The notes: generated by a model from the letters alone, not told the origin. DNA of 6,709 bases from an uncultured Eubacteriales bacterium (GCA_905201305.1 CAJKNS010000131.1:1-6709), one strand, 5' to 3'; positions 1 to 6,265 are shown, numbered from the stretch's first letter. Program-made: numbers and translations.

Positions 1-677
1 CAGCGGCATTCCATTGCCGTAGCCAGCTCATCTGCACGGCGGAAGGCGCTGACAAACAGGGGCACCAGGATGGGCACCAGCGCCTTTGCCTTCTGCATGA
101 GATTGCCGGTTTCAAAATCGGCACCTCTTGCCTTCTGCGCGGACATGATCTTGTCCGTCTCCTCAATCAGTGTGGGGATGAACCGCAGGGCGATGGACAT
201 CATCATCGCCAGCTCATGCACCGGCACATGAATCTTCTTCAGGGGACCCAGCAGCCGCTCCAAACCGTCGGTCAGGGTAATGGGCGAGGTGGTATAGGTG
301 AGCAGGAAGGTGCCCGTGATGAGCATGATGATTCTTGCCACCATCAGCACCGCATTGCGGATGCCGTTATCGGTAATTTTGAACTTCCACACCTGCACCA
401 GCACATTGCCCTGGGTGTAGAACATATTGAGGATGGCGGTAAATACGATGATGAAAATCACCGGCTTGACGCCCTTTAAAATGGTTTTCAGTTTGATCTT
501 GGAGATTCGCACTGCCGCGACGAGATAAACCAGCGTCAAGGCATACGCCACAATCCCCTTGCAGGTAAACAGCGCAACGATATAGAGAATGACGCTCAGG
601 ATCTTGGTGCGGGGGTCCATCTTGTGGATGGGGGTGGTGCCGGGGAAATACTGTCCGATGGTGATATCCTTCAGCAT
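1..677 (-). CDS. ecfT: EcfT, transmembrane scaffold of ECF transporter (3' end outside window)
   Basis: EcfT is the membrane scaffold of energy-coupling-factor importers; it couples ATP hydrolysis by EcfA1/EcfA2 to movement of a vitamin- or metal-binding S component. The reading frame is open from ATG at 677 to the left edge, giving 225 residues of a family usually about 265 long, so roughly the last 40 are missing. The N-terminus (ITIGQYFPGTTPIHKMDPRTK, residues 5-24) is typical of EcfT. Hydrophobic segments lie at about 26-55, 70-88 and 108-129. The first coupling helix carries the Ala-Arg-Gly motif (KARG, 182-185), which docks into an ATPase groove. The second coupling motif begins at AMECR (221-225), where the window stops. 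The start overlaps the end of ecfA2 by 7 nt and has GGGAGGT 8 nt upstream (686-692), which suggests translational coupling. Family identity is very secure; no substrate can be assigned from EcfT. Confidence 0.96.
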   Translation of the reverse strand, partial: MLKDITIGQYFPGTTPIHKMDPRTKILSVILYIVALFTCKGIVAYALTLVYLVAAVRISKIKLKTILKGVKPVIFIIVFTAILNMFYTQGNVLVQVWKFKITDNGIRNAVLMVARIIMLITGTFLLTYTTSPITLTDGLERLLGPLKKIHVPVHELAMMMSIALRFIPTLIEETDKIMSAQKARGADFETGNLMQKAKALVPILVPLFVSAFRRADELATAMECR

Positions 678-1537
678 GCTGCCCCACCTCCCTTCAGTGC
701 TTCCAGCGCCTGAACTGCCTGAGCGGTGGTATAGACCGAAGCATCCACCGGAAGTCCCAGCTCCTTTAATCGCCGGAAAATCCGCGTTACCTGGGGAATT
801 GCAAGCCCCATTGCCTCCAGCTCTTCCCCGTGGGAGAACACCTCTCTGGGGGTGCCGTCCATGGGAATGTGGGCGTCGTTGACCACCACCAGCCGCTCCA
901 CACTGTCGGCAATTTCCTCCATGGAGTGGCTGACCATAATCACGGTTGCCTGCTTGGCGGACTGATAATTCCGGATATTCCGCAGAATCTCCTCCCGCCC
1001 TTTGGGGTCCAGACCCGCCGTGGGTTCGTCAAGGATCAAAACCTTGGGCTCCATGGCAATGACGCCCGCAATGGCAACTCTCCGCTTCTGTCCACCGGAA
1101 AGCTCAAAGGGAGAAAGCTCCATCACCGACTGGGGCAGCTCTACAAATTCCGCGGCTTCCCGCACCCGGCGGTCAATTTCCTCCTGACTGAGCTTCATAT
1201 TCTTGGGTCCAAAGGAGATGTCCTTATAGACCGTCTCCTCAAAAAGCTGGTACTCCGGATACTGGAACACCAGTCCCACCTGGAACCGTACCTGACGGGT
1301 AAACTGCTTATCCTTCCAGATGTCCTCGCCGTCAAAGAGCACGCTGCCGGAGGTAGGCTTCAGCAGTCCGTTTAAGTGCTGAATCAGCGTGGACTTTCCG
1401 GAGCCGGTATGCCCGATGATGCCCATAAACTCTCCGGGCATCACGGAAAAATTCACATGGTCCAGGGCATAGTGCTCAAAGGGCGTGCCCTGGGAATAAA
1501 TATGGGTGAGATCTTTTGTTTCGATGATAGGCTTCAA
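671..1537 (-). CDS. ecfA2: EcfA2, energy-coupling factor transporter ATPase
   Basis: This is the second ATPase of the ECF module, forming a heterodimer with EcfA1 on the cytoplasmic face of EcfT. With a TTG start at 1537 it has 288 residues, the normal family length, and begins LKPIIETKDLTHIYS as EcfA2 proteins do. Visible motifs are Walker A GHTGSGKST (42-50), Q-loop Q92 in VFQYPEYQLFEETV (the YPEYQLFEETV form is characteristic of EcfA2 rather than EcfA1), signature LSGGQKRR (146-153), Walker B VLILDE (166-171) followed by the D-loop, and switch His204 in VSHSM. A C-terminal region of about 70 residues follows the ABC core. TTG was chosen over a GTG at 1579 because AGAGGA lies 8 nt before the TTG, whereas the GTG has no well-spaced site and would add 14 residues absent from the usual family start. 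It follows ecfA1 after 85 nt and overlaps ecfT by 7 nt. Confidence 0.96.
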   Translation of the reverse strand: MKPIIETKDLTHIYSQGTPFEHYALDHVNFSVMPGEFMGIIGHTGSGKSTLIQHLNGLLKPTSGSVLFDGEDIWKDKQFTRQVRFQVGLVFQYPEYQLFEETVYKDISFGPKNMKLSQEEIDRRVREAAEFVELPQSVMELSPFELSGGQKRRVAIAGVIAMEPKVLILDEPTAGLDPKGREEILRNIRNYQSAKQATVIMVSHSMEEIADSVERLVVVNDAHIPMDGTPREVFSHGEELEAMGLAIPQVTRIFRRLKELGLPVDASVYTTAQAVQALEALKGGGAAC

Positions 1538-1545
1538 GCTATAAA

Positions 1546-1551
1546 TCCTCT
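1546..1551 (-). promoter_or_regulatory. Ribosome binding site deciding the TTG start of ecfA2
   Basis: AGAGGA on the minus strand ends 8 nt before the TTG at 1537. This is the same spacing as for ecfA1, ecfT and the PBP gene, and supports TTG rather than the upstream in-frame GTG (1579) as the ecfA2 start. Confidence 0.7.
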
Positions 1552-1622
1552 GGCTGACACATGGTAAGATCGCCCGCACAGCCCTGCTGGGCGTCTATGT
1601 TCTGGTGAATCAATATGAAGGT

Positions 1623-2474
1623 TTATGCGTTTGTCGCTTCCTGATAGATGGCGTGGGCACACTCCTCTACGCTCAGGGCATCCAAGGGAAGATTCCAGCC
1701 CCGCTCGTTGAGCTCGTACATGAGATCCGTTGTCTCCGGTACGGTCAGCCCTACGTCTCTTAAAAGCGTTACCTGTGAAAATACCTTTTTGGGCGTATCG
1801 TCGGCAATGATCTTGCCGTCGTTCATCACCACCACCCGGTCCGCATCAATGGCTTCCCGCATATGGTGAGTAATCAGCACCACGGTTACGCCGAACTTGT
1901 GGTTCAGCTCATGGATGGTGTCCACCACTTCGTTTCTGCCCACGGGGTCCAGCATGGCAGTGGGCTCGTCCAGCACCACGCATTTGGGACGCATGGCAAG
2001 GACGCCCGCAATGGCAACCCGCTGCTTCTGTCCGCCGGAAAGAAGATGGGGGGCATGCTTCCGGTATTCATACATGCCAACCGCCTTGAGCGCGGCATCC
2101 ACCCGCTCCCGAATCTCTGCCGGAGGAACCCCAAGGTTCTCCAGCGCAAAGGCAACATCCTCTTCCACCACATTGGCAACGATCTGGTTGTCCGGGTTCT
2201 GGAATACCATGCCCACGGTTTTCCGGATGGGAATCGTCTCATTCTCGTCCCGGGTATCCATGCCATAGACCATTACCTCTCCCAGATGGGGCAGAAGAAT
2301 GGCGTTAAAGTGCTTTGCCAGCGTGGATTTGCCGCAGCCGTTGTGTCCAAGAATCACCACAAAGGTCCCCTGCGCAATGGTCAGGTCCAGGTGCTCAAAC
2401 ACATGAATGGGCGCTTCTCCCTCGATTTTATTGTAGAAAAAGGACGCATCCTTTACTTCAATGGCTGTTTCCAA
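1623..2474 (-). CDS. ecfA1: EcfA1, energy-coupling factor transporter ATPase
   Basis: EcfA1 is the first ATPase of the ECF module and pairs with EcfA2 to power S-component-mediated uptake through EcfT. The product is 283 residues, full length for the family. Visible motifs are Walker A GHNGCGKST (43-51), Q-loop Q92 in VFQNPDNQIVANVVEEDVAF (the QNPDNQ and VEEDVAF pattern is typical of EcfA1), signature LSGGQKQR (145-152), Walker B VVLDE (166-170) with D-loop AMLDP, and switch His203 in ITHHM. The start is TTG at 2474: GGGAGGA lies 8 nt upstream (2483-2489), and no ATG lies near the conserved N-terminus. The start is only 4 nt after the methyltransferase stop and the binding site is inside that gene, so translation is probably coupled. 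The nucleotide stretch around the signature motif is nearly identical to that in ecfA2, as expected for paralogues under codon constraint. Confidence 0.97.
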   Translation of the reverse strand: METAIEVKDASFFYNKIEGEAPIHVFEHLDLTIAQGTFVVILGHNGCGKSTLAKHFNAILLPHLGEVMVYGMDTRDENETIPIRKTVGMVFQNPDNQIVANVVEEDVAFALENLGVPPAEIRERVDAALKAVGMYEYRKHAPHLLSGGQKQRVAIAGVLAMRPKCVVLDEPTAMLDPVGRNEVVDTIHELNHKFGVTVVLITHHMREAIDADRVVVMNDGKIIADDTPKKVFSQVTLLRDVGLTVPETTDLMYELNERGWNLPLDALSVEECAHAIYQEATNA

Positions 2475-2478
2475 TGAC

Positions 2479-3345
2479 TTAGTCCTCCCGATGCCAGCGT
2501 CCCGTTGCTCCGCAGGGAAGCACCAGCCCCGATGCGCTCACCGGAAGTCCCAGCTCTCCGCAGTCGGTATGTCCGCCGAATTTTGTTGAAAAAATACTGT
2601 CTGAAATATACCCCACCACAGAGGGTGCAAGCCCGGTGGTATAGGAATTGATGATAACGAACAGGGGATCATCGGACAGAGCCCCGGCGCAAAGCTTTAC
2701 AAAGCCGTAAAGGTCCTTCTCCAGCTTCCACACCTCGCCGCCTGCACCTCTGCCGTAGGACGGTGGGTCCATGATAATGGCGTCGTATTTTCTGCCCCGC
2801 TTGATCTCCCGCTCCACAAATTTGCGGCAGTCGTCGATGATCCAGCGGATGGGACGATCCTCTACGCCGGAAAGTCTGGCATTCTCTCTTGCCCAGGCAA
2901 CCATGCCCTTTGCCGCGTCCACATGGCAGACGCTGGCGCCGGCAGCCGCACACGCCATGGTTGCGCCGCCGGTATAGGCAAACAGGTTCAGTACGCTGAT
3001 GGGACGGCCTGCATGACGGATTTTGTCCATTGCCCAGTCCCAGTTGGCTGCCTGCTCCGGAAAAATGCCCGTGTGCTTGAAGTTCATGGGCTTTACCTGA
3101 AACGTCAGCTCTTTATAATGGATTTCCCACTTCTCCGGGAGCTTTTTGGTGTTCCACTGACCGCCGCCGGTATGGCTCCGCTCATAACGGGCGTTGTATT
3201 CCCGCCAGCCAGGATGCTTTCGCGGCGTTTCCCAAATCACCTGGGGATCCGGGCGCACCAATGTATATTTGTCCCACCGCTCCAGCTTTTCCCCGCAGGT
3301 GCAGTCCAGGACCTCGTAGTCCTTCCATTCATTTGCGATCCACAT
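2479..3345 (-). CDS. Class I SAM-dependent methyltransferase, RlmI/RlmK-like (COG1092 type)
   Basis: This is a predicted cytoplasmic methyltransferase with the Rossmann fold of the RlmI/RlmK rRNA methyltransferase group. It has 288 residues. A family-type stretch KHTGIFPEQ (90-98) precedes the fold, as KxGxFLDQ does in RlmI-like enzymes. SAM-binding motif I is VLNLFAYTGG (118-127), acidic motif II is Asp143 in HVDAAKG, motif III is IIDDC (169-173), and motif IV is DPPSYGRG (193-200). It has no N-terminal PUA domain, unlike RlmI (about 390 residues); instead about 80 N-terminal residues contain Cys15 and Cys17 (DCTCGEKLERW) followed by a Trp/Arg-rich stretch. The ATG at 3345 has a strong AAGGAGGGG site (3351-3359) that overlaps the PBP stop codon, with 12 nt between the genes. 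The stop is 4 nt before ecfA1. The family is secure; the substrate (rRNA base, other RNA or protein) cannot be told, though RNA is most likely. Confidence 0.88.
   Translation of the reverse strand: MWIANEWKDYEVLDCTCGEKLERWDKYTLVRPDPQVIWETPRKHPGWREYNARYERSHTGGGQWNTKKLPEKWEIHYKELTFQVKPMNFKHTGIFPEQAANWDWAMDKIRHAGRPISVLNLFAYTGGATMACAAAGASVCHVDAAKGMVAWARENARLSGVEDRPIRWIIDDCRKFVEREIKRGRKYDAIIMDPPSYGRGAGGEVWKLEKDLYGFVKLCAGALSDDPLFVIINSYTTGLAPSVVGYISDSIFSTKFGGHTDCGELGLPVSASGLVLPCGATGRWHRED
2483..2489 (-). promoter_or_regulatory. Ribosome binding site deciding the TTG start of ecfA1
   Basis: GGGAGGA on the minus strand lies within the last codons of the methyltransferase gene, 8 nt before the TTG at 2474. 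It supports the non-ATG start and coupling between the two genes. Confidence 0.8.
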
Positions 3346-3357
3346 GGTATCCCCTCC

Positions 3358-5859
3358 TTACTGCACCGTAGGCATCGACACCACCGGATCGGACTCTGTT
3401 GGTTCCGGCTCCGTACCGCCGTCGTTATCCGGATTGGTCGTAGTCGTGGTCGTGGTTGTTGTGGTGGTGGTCGTGGTACGCTGCTGACCATGAATGGTAC
3501 AAGGCTCGTTGACCGGGTCCATGGTATCGCACCGCGCCTCACTGTAGCCCGAACGCTTCACCAGCGTTCCCACGCAATACTGCTGATCTGCCACCACAAT
3601 GCCTGCAATGGGGAACTGACGGGAGATATTCAAAAGTCCATACTGCGTTACGTTTCCGCGGCTCTTGCAGTACTCATTTGCCACATGGAGGGTATCGCCG
3701 GAGGTGCAGATGTCGGTTTCCACATGGGTGGAGCAGTAGGCAGTGGGTACATCTTCGCCGTCCAGCTCAATGGTAACGGTCCGATCTCCGCGGATATCCT
3801 TGGTGCACCAGTCGTTCACCAGACTGCCGCTGTCCTGGCAGACCTCTACATCCACAACGGAGGTGGGCTTTTCGAAGGCTTTGTTTGTCTTACCATCGTG
3901 AATTTTCGTCATAACCTTGTTAAACAGCACCGAAGCCGGATTCTCAATGGAATCGTCCTCCAGCACAATTTCCTGGGGCTGGTCATAGCCGCACCATACC
4001 ACGCCGGTATAGTAGCTGGTATATCCGGCAAACCAGCGATCCTTATCATCGGAGGTGGTACCGGTCTTACCGGCGGTATCAAAGCCGGCAACCTGAGCTT
4101 CTGTGCCGGTGCCGTCCTTTACGGTTTCCTCCATCATATAGGTGAGGTAGTAAGCGGTCTTCTCGCTCATATTCTCATTGGAGGTCTGGGTGTTGTCCAG
4201 CACCACATTGCCGTCGCTGTCCAGCACCTTGGTATAGGTCCGTGCCTCCCGATAGGTGCCCTTGTTTTCAATGGATGCATATGCCGCTGCCATATCGCGA
4301 ATGGTAACGCCACGGACCATGCCGCCCAGCGCCAGGGACCAATAGCTCTTATCCGTATAGCTCACGCCGTTGAGCTCATATTCATCTACCAGCGTGTCCA
4401 GATGCATATCATCGACCGCATAGTGATAGGCATAGTCCAGTCCCACATCGTCCAGCACCTTCACCGCAACGGTGTTGGTGGAGCGCTTCATGGCGGTGAG
4501 GATATTGGTAAGACCGTGGTAGGTATCATCCTCATTCTTGGGCCAGGGAGAGGAGCCGAAGGTAAAGGGCGTATCGTCATAGACCGTAGCCGGGGTAATG
4601 AGCCCCATCTCCAGCGCCGGGGCATACACGGCCAGAGGCTTGATGGTAGAACCGGGAGACAGCAGGCTCTGGGTGGCACGGCTGAAGGTCAGACTGCCCT
4701 CCTTCTGCCCCACGCCGCCCACAATGGCGGAAATATCGCCGGTTTCATTGTCGATGATGACGATGCCGGACTGGAGCTGCTGATAGGTGCTGTCGGTTTT
4801 CGGAATATTGTCCAGATTCTCATAGATCTCTTCCGCCGCATTCTGCACATCCACGTCGATGGTGGAGTAAATCTGATAGCCGCCGCCCAGAATCATCCGG
4901 TTGATGACCTCGGTATCGTAGCCGGTTGCGCTTGCCAGATCGTTGACTACATCCCGAATCACCTGATCTACAAAGTAGGAGTAATAGTCGGAGCTGTCGC
5001 CGGTTTCAGATGAGGAATCGGCATATTGAAACTGCAGCTCCTCGTTTTTCGCGTTCTGATATTCACTTTCGGTGATATAGCCCTGCTGCCACATCTCATA
5101 GAGAATATCCACCTGGCGTTCTTTATTCTTTGCCTTGGTCTTTTCGCTGATATAGGGGTCATAAATAGAGGGGTTATTGGTGATGGCAATGAGGCTGGCG
5201 CATTCTGCCAGATCCAGCTGGCTGACGTCCTTGCCAAAATAGGTATAGGCTGCCGTCCGAACGCCATATGCCTGCTCGCCCAGATAGATGGTGTTGAGGT
5301 ACCACTCCATAATCTCTTCTTTGCTGTACTGCTTTTCCATTTCCAGTGCACGGAAGATTTCCACCAGCTTTCGCCGTACCGTAACCTCCTTGTCGTTGGT
5401 CAGGTTTTTGACCAGCTGCTGGGTCACCGTGGATGCGCCATAGGCACTTCCGCCGCCCAAAAACAGGTTGGCAGAAGCCTTCATGGACCGGAGCCAGTCT
5501 ACGCCGCTATGCTGGAAGAAGCGCTTGTCCTCAATGGCAACGGTGGCATAAACCAGATTGGTGGGGATATCCTTATAGGAAGCCCAGATTCGGTTTTCCT
5601 CGCCATAGAGATTTTGCAGCGCCTGATACTCTCCGGTTGACTTATCCTGATAATAAATCACAGAGGTCTGGTTCAGCCGGAAGCTGTCCAGAGAGAAGGA
5701 CACCTGGGGCATCAGATAATTTCTGAGATAAGCGGTAAAAATACAGGCAAAAATCACAAAACTGATGGCGCCCACCAGTAGGATTGTTCCCAATACCTTT
5801 CCAAACCGCCGGAAAAATCTGCCCGTCATCCCCGGCTCACGTTTCTGTTTTTTTGCCAT
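3358..5859 (-). CDS. Class A penicillin-binding protein (PBP1A-type): glycosyltransferase plus transpeptidase
   Basis: This bifunctional peptidoglycan synthase polymerises lipid II into glycan and cross-links the stem peptides. It has 833 residues. A short basic cytoplasmic tail (MAKKQKREPG) leads to one transmembrane helix (about 21-45), so the bulk is outside the cell. The GT51 domain (about 80-260) shows catalytic Glu110 in EDKRFFQHSGVDW, GASTVTQQLVKNL (141-153), RRKLVE with likely second Glu167, and LNTIYLGEQAYGV. The transpeptidase domain (about 362-660) shows SxxK S404-TIK407, SxN S460-TN, and KTG at 598-600. A C-terminal extension holds eight cysteines (674-787), then 14 consecutive threonines (795-808) and an acidic/proline tail. 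ATG at 5859 was chosen over ATG at 5922 because GGAGGT lies 8 nt before it, while the upstream ATG has no binding site and would add 21 residues before the tail. It is first in the apparent operon. It corresponds to ponA/mrcA-type genes; the exact symbol is uncertain. Confidence 0.96.
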   Translation of the reverse strand: MAKKQKREPGMTGRFFRRFGKVLGTILLVGAISFVIFACIFTAYLRNYLMPQVSFSLDSFRLNQTSVIYYQDKSTGEYQALQNLYGEENRIWASYKDIPTNLVYATVAIEDKRFFQHSGVDWLRSMKASANLFLGGGSAYGASTVTQQLVKNLTNDKEVTVRRKLVEIFRALEMEKQYSKEEIMEWYLNTIYLGEQAYGVRTAAYTYFGKDVSQLDLAECASLIAITNNPSIYDPYISEKTKAKNKERQVDILYEMWQQGYITESEYQNAKNEELQFQYADSSSETGDSSDYYSYFVDQVIRDVVNDLASATGYDTEVINRMILGGGYQIYSTIDVDVQNAAEEIYENLDNIPKTDSTYQQLQSGIVIIDNETGDISAIVGGVGQKEGSLTFSRATQSLLSPGSTIKPLAVYAPALEMGLITPATVYDDTPFTFGSSPWPKNEDDTYHGLTNILTAMKRSTNTVAVKVLDDVGLDYAYHYAVDDMHLDTLVDEYELNGVSYTDKSYWSLALGGMVRGVTIRDMAAAYASIENKGTYREARTYTKVLDSDGNVVLDNTQTSNENMSEKTAYYLTYMMEETVKDGTGTEAQVAGFDTAGKTGTTSDDKDRWFAGYTSYYTGVVWCGYDQPQEIVLEDDSIENPASVLFNKVMTKIHDGKTNKAFEKPTSVVDVEVCQDSGSLVNDWCTKDIRGDRTVTIELDGEDVPTAYCSTHVETDICTSGDTLHVANEYCKSRGNVTQYGLLNISRQFPIAGIVVADQQYCVGTLVKRSGYSEARCDTMDPVNEPCTIHGQQRTTTTTTTTTTTTTTNPDNDGGTEPEPTESDPVVSMPTVQ
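3436..3477 (-). repeat. Poly-threonine codon tract in the PBP gene
   Basis: Fourteen consecutive threonine codons near the 3' end of the PBP gene use a mixture of ACC, ACG, ACA and ACT. The codon mixture means the tract is not a pure trinucleotide repeat, although the DNA is still low in complexity. It encodes a probable flexible extracytoplasmic linker between the Cys-containing region and the acidic C-terminal tail. Confidence 0.9.
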
Positions 5860-5867
5860 ATCGGCGC

Positions 5868-5873
5868 ACCTCC
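5868..5873 (-). promoter_or_regulatory. Ribosome binding site deciding the PBP start
   Basis: GGAGGT on the minus strand ends 8 nt before ATG 5859. The longer alternative beginning at ATG 5922 has no purine-rich site in front of it, so the shorter protein with a basic cytoplasmic tail is preferred. Confidence 0.8.
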
Positions 5874-5962
5874 GCAGTGAATTCGTCCTGTTTATGATTT
5901 TAGGTAGAAGAAGCTCCGCCATTTCGTCATCGCCATTTGGGCGCAGGTTTAGAGTTTAGTAT

Positions 5963-5982
5963 ATTATATCACAGTCTGTCAA
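5963..5982 (-). promoter_or_regulatory. Extended -10 promoter for the PBP-methyltransferase-ecf operon
   Basis: On the minus strand, TATAAT (5968-5963) is preceded directly by TGA (5971-5969), making a perfect extended -10 TGnTATAAT element. Transcription would start near 5956, giving a leader of about 97 nt before the PBP start. A consensus-like TTGACA lies at 5982-5977, but it is only 8 nt from the -10, too close to act as its -35; at the standard 17-nt spacing the hexamer is weak (GGTACA). A sigma-A promoter that relies on the extended -10 is the simplest reading. No terminator or second strong promoter is visible between the five downstream genes, so it may serve all of them. Confidence 0.65.
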
Positions 5983-6017
5983 TCGTGTACCCTGAGTTTT
6001 TTGCATTTTCCGCCGGA

Positions 6018-6033
6018 ATTTCCCCTGGGAAAT
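6018..6033. repeat. 16-nt inverted repeat, possible operator or hairpin
   Basis: ATTTCCCCTGGGAAAT is a perfect 7-bp inverted repeat around a central CT. It lies about 50 nt upstream of the PBP -10 element and is followed by an AT-rich stretch. With a 2-nt loop it would be a poor RNA hairpin, and no run of T follows, so a protein-binding site is the better guess than a terminator. No regulator can be named. Confidence 0.4.
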
Positions 6034-6236
6034 ATAAATATATTGTGAATATTTCCGCCCGGGCAGGATAGGATGAAGAAGAGGACCTGCACACCGCATT
6101 TTCTCCGCTGCCGCTTATGGCGATTCAGGGAGCATTCTCTTAGCTGTTTGCTCAGTTTCTTCCCCACGAAAAGTCGAAAATATGGTCAAAATGCGCAATT
6201 TTTCTTCAAAATCTGCCGCGCCGCAAAAAATAACAC

Positions 6237-6265
6237 TTGATTTTCTGCGTTCGGGGCATTACTAT
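6237..6265 (+). promoter_or_regulatory. Probable sigma-A promoter of the DUF1292 gene
   Basis: TTGATT (6237-6242) and TACTAT (6260-6265) are separated by 17 nt; each matches four of six consensus bases. Transcription would begin near 6272, leaving a leader of about 45 nt before ATG 6317. Position and spacing are right, but the hexamers are only moderate. Confidence 0.5.

Noticed and set aside
830..1375. Plus-strand open frame of 181 codons opposite ecfA2
   Set aside because: It is antisense to a complete ABC ATPase with all motifs intact, has no family pattern and is low-information by composition.
1538..1579. N-terminal extension of EcfA2 from GTG 1579
   Set aside because: The 14 added residues do not match the usual family start, and the TTG at 1537 has the better-spaced ribosome binding site.
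1580..1592. GCCC/GGGC stem between ecfA1 and ecfA2 as a terminator
   Set aside because: The stem is only 4 bp and no T-run follows on the transcribed strand.
1052..2018. Near-identical 27-nt words (1052-1078 and 1992-2018) as a possible mobile or recombination repeat
   Set aside because: Both copies encode the same conserved segment just after the ABC signature (VAIAGV) in the paralogous ATPases; codon constraint explains the match without a mobile element or recent gene conversion.
1863..2477. Plus-strand open frame of 204 codons opposite ecfA1
   Set aside because: It is an antisense shadow of ecfA1, whose motifs are all present.
2923..5013. A 696-codon open frame on the plus strand opposite the PBP and methyltransferase genes
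   Set aside because: It lies fully antisense to two genes with clear catalytic motifs, shows no recognisable domain, and its His/Gly/Ile-rich composition is what the complement of biased codons gives.
5860..5922. N-terminal extension of the PBP from ATG 5922
   Set aside because: There is no ribosome binding site before this ATG, while ATG 5859 has GGAGGT at 8 nt; the basic tail and membrane helix fit the shorter form.
5977..5982. TTGACA as the -35 of the PBP promoter
   Set aside because: It is only 8 nt from the perfect TATAAT, and the hexamers 16-17 nt downstream of it (ACTAAA, CTAAAC) are poor -10 elements.
5979..6167. 62-codon minus-strand frame starting with GTG at 6167
   Set aside because: There is no ribosome binding site, it overlaps the PBP promoter, and no family pattern is seen.
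6073..6240. 55-codon plus-strand frame beginning MKKRTCTPHF in the intergenic region
   Set aside because: It has only a weak AGGA 4 nt from its ATG, an odd basic/aromatic composition, no recognisable family, and its end overlaps the -35 of the next gene.
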